Positions 18,036-23,756 of a DNA stretch of 23,756 nucleotides are shown one piece after another (the first letter of the stretch is position 1; the number at the start of each line of letters is the position of its first letter). The stretch covers positions 1 to 23,756 of IMG/VR virus record IMGVR_UViG_3300008448_005338; one strand, 5' to 3'. Origin of the DNA: a virus. The translations under genes and the position numbers were made by a program. Below the pieces are notes generated by a model, which was not told the DNA's origin, did not search any database, and saw only the letters and a program-made list of their open reading frames with translations.

Positions 18036-18365
18036 TTAATCGTTTGGAATGTTTTTAAAATCTGCAGGGTCTATCTCTACAAGACCCTTTTCTTTAGCTA
18101 TCCTGTGGCCTTCTTCGCTTAGACGTATTGTTGCCTCTAGATTTTCGTCATATTGAACATCTACCAAGCCAGCCTCGTACAGCTCAATTAAAGACTTATC
18201 AACATAGTCAATATGAGATTGCCATAATTCTGGGGCAAGCTCTTTAGCCAGTTCTTGATCTATTGAATAAATCATTTCACCGCTTTCGTCCATGCCCTCT
18301 AAATTAACAACTCCTATTTCTAAATAATAGGCTAACATTTCATCATCATAATTGTCTTCGTACAT
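18036..18365 (-). CDS. Unknown acidic protein, possibly winged-helix-like
   Basis: 109 residues, strongly acidic. After MYEDNYDDEMLAYYLEIGVV, the middle and C-terminal parts (WQSHIDYVDKSLIELYEAGLVDVQYDENLEATIRLSEEGHRIAKEKG) look like a helix followed by two strands and a helix, the layout of a winged-helix 'arm' of the kind seen in many small regulators. The high negative charge argues against DNA binding. AAAAGGAGTCAGT precedes the ATG, between it and the tRNA 3' end. No family name can be given. Confidence 0.6.
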   Translation of the reverse strand: MYEDNYDDEMLAYYLEIGVVNLEGMDESGEMIYSIDQELAKELAPELWQSHIDYVDKSLIELYEAGLVDVQYDENLEATIRLSEEGHRIAKEKGLVEIDPADFKNIPND

Positions 18366-18379
18366 ACTGACTCCTTTTG

Positions 18380-18453
18380 TGCAACAGGTAGGACTTGAAC
18401 CTACGGTAGCCGAATTATGAGTTCGGGGCCTTAACCAACTTGGCTACTGTTGC
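18380..18453 (-). tRNA. tRNA with CAT anticodon (elongator Met or Ile2)
   Basis: 74 bases fold as a full cloverleaf: acceptor GCAACAG/CTGTTGC with discriminator A, D arm GCC...GGC with GG in the loop, anticodon stem CCGAA/TTCGG with loop CTCATAA, and T arm GTAGG/CCTAC with loop TTCAAGT. CCA is not encoded. G1-C72 pairing and the lack of the GGG/CCC anticodon stem exclude an initiator tRNA. CAT may be read as Met or, if C34 is converted to lysidine, as Ile (AUA). AUA codons are frequent in this AT-rich genome, which makes the Ile2 option attractive. It begins 7 bases after the stop of the upstream gene. Confidence 0.9.
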
Positions 18454-18460
18454 CAAGTAA

Positions 18461-18712
18461 CTATTGTATCGTTCCGTCTTCATTTTTGTCAATACTTGTT
18501 TCAACTAATTGCTGGACATATTCTGAAAAATGTTTACGGATATTTCCCATCGGTCTTTTACCAGATGCAGCCCAAATTCTTTTATATTCAACTACATTAG
18601 AAAATGTTGTTGGACATAAGACGGTTCCATTATACTCTTTTAATACTGTTGGTAGAGGCACATGCTTACCACAGCATTTACATTCTTTAGCTCTTTCTTG
18701 ATATATACTCAT
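18461..18712 (-). CDS. Small Cys-rich protein after terL
   Basis: 83 residues. An N-terminal CKCCGKHVP at 11-19 and a CP near residue 33 give four cysteines and a histidine for a zinc site. The rest is basic and helical (EYKRIWAASGKRPMGNIRKHFSEYVQQLVETS). It could bind nucleic acid. The ATG overlaps the TerL TGA by 4 bp. HNH-type nucleases often lie next to terminase genes, but I see no HNH residues. Function is unknown. Confidence 0.6.
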   Translation of the reverse strand: MSIYQERAKECKCCGKHVPLPTVLKEYNGTVLCPTTFSNVVEYKRIWAASGKRPMGNIRKHFSEYVQQLVETSIDKNEDGTIQ

Positions 18713-20499
18713 ACTATTTCCATTCCATCTAACATATCTGATAAGTTCTTGGGCATTCTTGGTGGCCTTATCATGTTCATAACTATTTCATCTTCTTCTT
18801 TTTCTCTGTCCCACTTTAAAGAGCTGTAGGTATGTATATCTATCTCTTCATTGTTTTGTGGCCTACTTCTGCTAATTGCGTTATACACAGAACCGCACAC
18901 CGCATCCGCTAAATCTTTAGATCCTTTTCTTGGGTGATCAACCCTATCTCTCATAATTTTTAATTGCAGTAACTCATCAATAAGTAATTTAATTGCTGGT
19001 CCATTTAATCTGTCTTCAGCTACAACCATTGCCATATCATCGTAATGTTTTTTTGCAACAGATAGGTTTTCTGTATTAATGCCATACTGTTTTAATTGTT
19101 GCATCATATCGTGTGAGTTCCATCGGTCAAATGTACACACACGAATCTTAAATCCTTTTGTCCTAAGGGATAATATATAATCTTTAACCTCGGTAAAGTC
19201 TACAGACTTATCTGGGGTAGGCGTCCAGTACCTAACTGCATCAACTTCTACAATTGGAGCTGGTTGGGAATATGTATCAGTCACTTTTACATTTACCCAT
19301 TTTTGTACATGTGCCATTGCAACGGCACAATGGTCATGCTTTTGGGCCAAGTCAACGTGCAAGAAATATTCTTTATCTGGATCTGGCGCAAACCAATTTT
19401 CAAATCTTCCAAATTCGTCTACGGCCAAAGCTCTATTGCTAAATGCGGTTTCAATTTTTTCTCTAGATTTAAAAAATGCATCGATGGCTTCAGAAGGCAT
19501 ACATGCAAATCTTCCTAGTGCGTCTGGTGCATTTTTATAAAACGCTACCTTAAAATCATCTATACTTCTTGTGGGATTAATCTCCCAGGTTGGTCTTTTA
19601 AGAGCATACATTCTTGGATACTTATAGGATAATATATGGTCTTCTTCCCACTCGATATCAAATTCATTACCATCTGTTCCGTCTGGTAAAGAGTCATCAA
19701 GCTTAAAGTGGTGGGATCTAACTACCACTTCTTTTTCTGCAACAACGTCCTCATATCTCTGCTGAATATAGTCATTCTTATATCTTGGAAATGAAAGCAG
19801 AATAACCTTTCCGTAGTCTGGAAAACGTGAATCGACTGATGCACGATACATCTCGTATATTGCACTACCAGTTTTAGCTTGCTCGTGTCCAGTTGTATTT
19901 TCTGTAGCAAAGCCTGAAATTTCATCAAGGATGATTACGATAACGTTGTATCCTTCCCAGGCCTCACGCTCTGAGTGACCTGAGTGTACTGTTATATTCT
20001 TATTAAACTTTATCTCAGAAGCCTTTTCAGTATACTTTCCAGTAAACCATGGAGACTTATCTATTCGTGTTCTAAATCCCTTAAAGAAAACGTTGTTTGC
20101 CTGCTGTGCGTTAATAGCAATGTTAATGATATCAATAGAATCTCCAGGAGGCTTTCCATAATACTGAGCTGGATCCTTAAGACACAATAGTAAATATACT
20201 ATATAGGCTACTGATATGGTTGAGCAGTAGTCTTTTCCAGAACCTTTTCCAAGTTGAGCAACAACTTCATTAGCCGTTTGCTTAAACATTCTTTTTCCTT
20301 CATCTTCCCCAAATAATTTAATCAGAGTAGACTCTTTATAGACCTGCGAAGATTTTTCAATTAATATATATTGATACTCAGATAAAGGTGGAAGTCCTAG
20401 GTAATCTGGGCTTGTTACAAATGTGCGTAGGTCTACTGGACGCTCATCAAACTCTTCTCCGTCTAGTATGTCGATTAAATCATTAAAGTTAAGATCCAT
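18709..20499 (-). CDS. terL: Terminase large subunit
   Basis: 596 residues. TerL packages phage DNA into the prohead and cuts it. The N-terminal ATPase has a deviant Walker A QLGKGSGKD (residues 82-90, K89), Walker B VIVIILDE (185-193, D192 and E193) and the coupling segment ILLSFPRYKND. The C-terminal RNase-H-like nuclease shows D383 (FLHVDLAQKHDH), D458 (CTFDRWNS) and D529/D532 (KDLADAV). The type is closest to the T4/T7-like 'Terminase_6'-style arrangement, but I cannot name the subfamily. It begins one base after the fusion gene's stop. It fixes the window as tailed phage. Confidence 0.93.
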   Translation of the reverse strand: MDLNFNDLIDILDGEEFDERPVDLRTFVTSPDYLGLPPLSEYQYILIEKSSQVYKESTLIKLFGEDEGKRMFKQTANEVVAQLGKGSGKDYCSTISVAYIVYLLLCLKDPAQYYGKPPGDSIDIINIAINAQQANNVFFKGFRTRIDKSPWFTGKYTEKASEIKFNKNITVHSGHSEREAWEGYNVIVIILDEISGFATENTTGHEQAKTGSAIYEMYRASVDSRFPDYGKVILLSFPRYKNDYIQQRYEDVVAEKEVVVRSHHFKLDDSLPDGTDGNEFDIEWEEDHILSYKYPRMYALKRPTWEINPTRSIDDFKVAFYKNAPDALGRFACMPSEAIDAFFKSREKIETAFSNRALAVDEFGRFENWFAPDPDKEYFLHVDLAQKHDHCAVAMAHVQKWVNVKVTDTYSQPAPIVEVDAVRYWTPTPDKSVDFTEVKDYILSLRTKGFKIRVCTFDRWNSHDMMQQLKQYGINTENLSVAKKHYDDMAMVVAEDRLNGPAIKLLIDELLQLKIMRDRVDHPRKGSKDLADAVCGSVYNAISRSRPQNNEEIDIHTYSSLKWDREKEEDEIVMNMIRPPRMPKNLSDMLDGMEIV

Positions 20500-20500
20500 T

Positions 20501-23038
20501 TTAAAGATTAAGCATCCTTTGCAGGGTGCGATGAACTTGTGGAACTTCCATAATAGGTGGAATGTCTATTAATCTTATTTTTATGTTTTGAGAAAACTTT
20601 TGAGACTCTGATGTAATAATATTTGAATAGTGATTATACATTTGATCAATAAACTCTGGCTGACGTGGTTCAGCTAAAGCTAACACAGTTATATTTACAA
20701 TACCGTCATCTAGTGGGTCTAGATGATATAGATTGACCATGCTTGATCCCACATAACAGACTATGTCTGATGCAGATCTACAAATATTTATTTGTTCTTC
20801 TGGAGTAAAGTCTTCCATGCATACCGACTCAAACCCTCTTTCACGAAAATAATTTTCAATACCTATTTCATTAGGATGAACTCTTTCGTAATTTTTTCTA
20901 GATATGTATATCTTCTTTTTTATCTTTTTTCTTTTTTCTAAAAATGAATTTATTTCATTTCTTGTATAGTTAATTATATCTAGCTCGTGGGGTCCATTGC
21001 TTCTATGTAAAAGCCATGCAGGGAAATAAACCATCATGTTTGAAACACTTGGGTTTAGCCATTGGTCACAGTATTCCTTTTTTGCATTATGGACAACTAG
21101 ATCTTTTCTTTCATAAAAAACATAAGACTTTGCAAATGTTAAATTTTTTTCCATTAAATCTTTAAGTGTAACGCATTCAAAATCTATATCGAGAGCCTCT
21201 AGCCAAAACGCTAGGGATGAGGCATCTTCTTCTCTTCCGTATAAATTTTTAGCATTTTTACTATTTAGTCCAACAAAAATTCCATTTCTATCAACTTGTG
21301 TGTCTGCTAAAATAATTAATTTAAAGTCAGGGTCTATTCTTTTCAAAAAGAATAACTTTGGAAGAAGCTCTAAATAGATATGAAAAAATCTTGATGTGTA
21401 GGCTGTTACATAAACTGACTTTTCTTTTTCGCCTTTAACGTAATTCTTGTCTATTGAAGTTATTATTGGATGAAGCATAAGCTGATGGTCATGCGGCCCA
21501 GCACTTACAACCTTTTGCAAACTTTCTTCTTTAAAGTCATCATACTTAGAGTCAAAAACTTCGTACTTGGCATTTAAATAAGATACGCAAATTTCTGAAT
21601 TAGTAATTTCATATATAGACTCTATATAGTCTTCATCATTTTTTGGCACGTTTTCAGAATTATTAAAAAAATACCTGCTTTTATCTTTGGGAGTAAACTT
21701 AGGATTTTGTCCCTGATCCAAATATCTTTCTAAATCTTCTGGAGTTCCTAGCCCACGAAACTCTTTTGCTCGCAAAGTAGTTATGACTTTCTGATCTTCT
21801 ATTGCTTCGTTGTAAACTGGAGCAATATAAAATTCATTGTTAGTTCTTATTCCTTTATCAATCATTTGTTGAGCATACTTTACAAAATCTGATCCCGATT
21901 TCCAATAATAAAGTCCACAAGTTGCTTCTTGACCTACAACAACTTTTTCGTATACGTGTCTTACAAAAGGATCCTTTAGCTCTACATAAGACCACTTATC
22001 TTCGTTAGATTGAAATGTCATAACAGCACCATCTACTCCAGATTCAACCCACAAGTTCATGTCATCTTTTGCATTCCATCTTATGTATTGGTCTGAATTG
22101 ACAATTATTAAATGCGAATCGTTGTCAATAATATCTTTTGCTAAAAGAGCTGAGCAGGTTGCCCCTTCTAGTTTCTCTTTTTGCACTACAATCTCAAAGT
22201 CGTTACAAAATTCACCAATTTTTTTATATAAATCGTAATCTTTTACGTGCTCTTCTTTTGCAACAAAAATAAAGTGAGCGTCCAGATCAATAGAATCATG
22301 GACTATGTTAATCATTGTCTTTCCATCAATTTCAATTAAAGGTTTAGGTGTTGCATATCCTGCTTCAACAAACCTGGAACCTTCTCCAGCCATTGGAATA
22401 AGAACATTTATATTTTTTCTTGTTGGATTCAAATGACTTAATACTAAATCCATATTAAGATCACTTCTGTTTTTAATGCTTACCAATTTGGCTCCACTTG
22501 AAACAGCTGCAGATTTACCAACAAGGCTATCCTCAAAAATAACTGTATGCCATTTAGTAGTTTGCATATTTTCCATACACATCAAATATATTTCTGGATT
22601 TGGTTTTGGCGAAACAACATCTTCATTGGCCAGATAAAGATTTACATGGTCTATTAAGCCTAAAGATGTTAGGCAGGCCTCAACAGTTTCTTTAATACAG
22701 TTACTTGCTACAGCAACATCTACGTTATACTCTCTAATAACTTTAAATATTTCAATTAATTCTTCATCTTTAGGTAGATTTTCAAAAAATTTAATTGACT
22801 TTTCCTGCTTTGATTTCCATATCTTCTCGTGATACTCTTCTGGCAGATTACGAGTTTCAGTCAATATTTTTAATTTTTGTTTTGTTGTAAGACCTTCGAA
22901 AATTCCATACTGATCATCTTCTGATATCACATATTTTTCGTCTACTTCTTTTAATGCAATATTTAATGAATCAAAATGTATTTTTTTGCTATCTACAAGT
23001 ACCCCGTCTAAGTCAAATATAAAAAGTCTATTGTTCAT
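20501..23038 (-). CDS. HAD phosphatase / nucleotidyltransferase / GT61-like fusion
   Basis: 845 residues with three domains. Residues 1-205 are a HAD hydrolase: D9 and D11 (FIFDLDGVLVDS), S112 (VAVASN), K145 (SPKPNPEIY), D170 (IFEDSLVG). Residues 210-445 are a sugar-1-phosphate nucleotidyltransferase: GEGSRF (218-223), ATPKPLIEIDG (K232), VNSDQYI (D316). Residues about 535-845 resemble a GT61-type glycosyltransferase: YISRKNYERVHPNE, GFESVCMEDFTPEEQI and ASDIVCYVGSSMVNL. The order suggests dephosphorylation, activation as NDP-sugar and transfer in one chain. It lies between terS (4-bp ATGA overlap) and terL (1-base gap), so it is translated with the packaging genes. The sugar and acceptor are unknown; a virion protein, the host surface or DNA are possible acceptors (inference). 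Confidence 0.85.
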   Translation of the reverse strand: MNNRLFIFDLDGVLVDSKKIHFDSLNIALKEVDEKYVISEDDQYGIFEGLTTKQKLKILTETRNLPEEYHEKIWKSKQEKSIKFFENLPKDEELIEIFKVIREYNVDVAVASNCIKETVEACLTSLGLIDHVNLYLANEDVVSPKPNPEIYLMCMENMQTTKWHTVIFEDSLVGKSAAVSSGAKLVSIKNRSDLNMDLVLSHLNPTRKNINVLIPMAGEGSRFVEAGYATPKPLIEIDGKTMINIVHDSIDLDAHFIFVAKEEHVKDYDLYKKIGEFCNDFEIVVQKEKLEGATCSALLAKDIIDNDSHLIIVNSDQYIRWNAKDDMNLWVESGVDGAVMTFQSNEDKWSYVELKDPFVRHVYEKVVVGQEATCGLYYWKSGSDFVKYAQQMIDKGIRTNNEFYIAPVYNEAIEDQKVITTLRAKEFRGLGTPEDLERYLDQGQNPKFTPKDKSRYFFNNSENVPKNDEDYIESIYEITNSEICVSYLNAKYEVFDSKYDDFKEESLQKVVSAGPHDHQLMLHPIITSIDKNYVKGEKEKSVYVTAYTSRFFHIYLELLPKLFFLKRIDPDFKLIILADTQVDRNGIFVGLNSKNAKNLYGREEDASSLAFWLEALDIDFECVTLKDLMEKNLTFAKSYVFYERKDLVVHNAKKEYCDQWLNPSVSNMMVYFPAWLLHRSNGPHELDIINYTRNEINSFLEKRKKIKKKIYISRKNYERVHPNEIGIENYFRERGFESVCMEDFTPEEQINICRSASDIVCYVGSSMVNLYHLDPLDDGIVNITVLALAEPRQPEFIDQMYNHYSNIITSESQKFSQNIKIRLIDIPPIMEVPQVHRTLQRMLNL

Positions 23039-23568
23039 GATATTTCCGTTTCTATAAATACTGGCTCGACAATGCCAGTAATCTGAGATAATCTTTTTGC
23101 AACATCCATTTTACATTTAGGACACGAAGCAGTTACTTCTTTTAGTATTTTTATTAGGATGTCTTGTTTACGTTCAGTTTCAGCAATTTGATCTGCTAAC
23201 TCTGCATTGTCTAATAGCCCAACTTCTTGAAGCATTCCAATTCTTTTGCCCTCAATATCTGCAATTAGCTTTAGTGCTCCTGATTTAACACTCAGTTGTC
23301 CTGCTTGATCTGCATCCTCAACAGTTTTCCATGCTTCTTTAATAAGCATTGCGTAGTGTTGGTCTGCTCCAGAGATAGCTTCTTTAGCCCTTTCACGGGC
23401 CGCTGTGTCATTGTGGACTACGCTCTTCCACTCATCTATTAGCTCGACTACTTCGGATCTTTTAAATCCTGTAACGGTTGCAATTTGAGTTGGGTTGTTT
23501 CCCTTTAGCAGTTCTGAGACTACTATGTTCATTCGGTCAAAGTGGTCGGCTAATTCAATTTCGGACAT
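23035..23568 (-). CDS. terS: Probable terminase small subunit
   Basis: 177 residues. The N-terminal part (MNIVVSELLKGNNPTQIATVTGFKRSEVVELIDEWK) has a helix-turn-helix, as in TerS DNA-recognition domains. The middle (residues about 55-140) is helical and would form the oligomer core, and CPKC near 150 is an additional cysteine pair. No direct family signature is visible; the call rests on the helix-turn-helix, size and position upstream of terL. It has a leaderless promoter with an operator-like palindrome. Confidence 0.7.
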   Translation of the reverse strand: MSEIELADHFDRMNIVVSELLKGNNPTQIATVTGFKRSEVVELIDEWKSVVHNDTAARERAKEAISGADQHYAMLIKEAWKTVEDADQAGQLSVKSGALKLIADIEGKRIGMLQEVGLLDNAELADQIAETERKQDILIKILKEVTASCPKCKMDVAKRLSQITGIVEPVFIETEIS

Positions 23569-23575
23569 ATACTAG

Positions 23576-23604
23576 AGTATACTCTTAGTCGACTAAAAAA
23601 TCAA
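23576..23604 (-). promoter_or_regulatory. Leaderless terS promoter with palindromic operator
   Basis: TTGATT (23604-23599), 17 bp and TATACT (23581-23576) lie exactly 7 bp before the ATG. The spacer contains the perfect 12-bp palindrome TTAGTCGACTAA (23585-23596). The -35 includes the stop codon of the upstream gene. Confidence 0.7.
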
Positions 23605-23756
23605 CTGGATCTAGCTATTTTATAGAGAACTAGATATCCAATTAAATCATCGATATCATTATCTCCCGCAAACCCTTGGTTATTTTTTACTCTATTTAGC
23701 TTATCATCTATACGGACTTTTAATTGTTCTGTTGAATCCGCCGTTGAAAATATTCT
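23601..23756 (-). CDS. C-terminal end of an unknown gene (truncated by window)
   Basis: A frame open from the right edge to a TGA at 23603-23601 gives 51 residues (RIFSTADSTEQLKVRIDDKL..., DNDIDDLIGYLVLYKIARSS). It is helical and charged with no motif that I know. Its start lies outside the window. It precedes terS by 32 bp, so it may belong to an upstream operon, or be read into terS. Confidence 0.6.
   Translation of the reverse strand, partial: RIFSTADSTEQLKVRIDDKLNRVKNNQGFAGDNDIDDLIGYLVLYKIARSS

Overview
This is a dense, AT-rich window from the genome of a double-stranded DNA phage. The host is most likely an actinobacterium, probably of a low-GC freshwater type. The phage assignment rests on a large terminase (TerL) with its ATPase and nuclease motifs, a probable small terminase, a CHAP endolysin inside a run of small membrane proteins, a tRNA, and gene packing with 1-17 bp overlaps. 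The actinobacterial assignment rests on a WhiB-like Fe-S protein and on at least six genes whose -10 box lies 6-7 bp before the ATG, which is the actinobacterial leaderless promoter pattern. Host and habitat are inferences.

Nearly every gene is on the minus strand, so the reading order is from the right edge to the left edge. (1) 23756-18461 is the packaging region: the end of an unknown gene, TerS, an 845-residue HAD / nucleotidyltransferase / GT61-like fusion, TerL and a small Cys-rich protein. (2) 18453-15410 is an accessory cassette: tRNA-CAT, an unknown acidic protein, Hsp20, a GC-rich structured RNA candidate, a thermonuclease, a luciferase-like flavin monooxygenase, a cupin/JmjC-type oxygenase and an FmdB-like zinc ribbon. 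(3) 15342-11077 is a surface and lysis region: an 837-residue secreted coiled-coil protein, a holin candidate, a lipoprotein, two more membrane proteins, the CHAP endolysin and a 47-residue protein. (4) 11075-7625 holds a two-domain phage protein with an acidic middle, WhiB, several unknown small proteins, a membrane/coiled-coil protein and a proteasome-beta-like Ntn hydrolase. (5) 7584-4848 holds a secreted subtilisin-type protease, thioredoxin and a 340-residue secreted protein closed by a terminator. (6) 4781-443 is a run of very small genes, many with paired cysteines, plus a 2OG-Fe(II) oxygenase, a GroES-like co-chaperonin and a lysine-rich histone-H1-like tail protein. The far left edge may hold one small plus-strand gene.

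The window combines late functions (packaging, lysis) with many host-modulating or protein-maturation functions: three secreted proteins and a lipoprotein, two chaperone-type proteins, a Ntn hydrolase, a subtilase, a thioredoxin, two Fe(II) oxygenases and a flavin monooxygenase. The points most worth a second look are the three-domain sugar enzyme between terS and terL, the GC-rich RNA with two mutually exclusive folds upstream of the nuclease gene, the hairpin over the ribosome-binding site of the 837-residue gene, and the leaderless promoter set. No integrase, transposase, CRISPR array, replication gene or clear capsid/tail gene is visible here.
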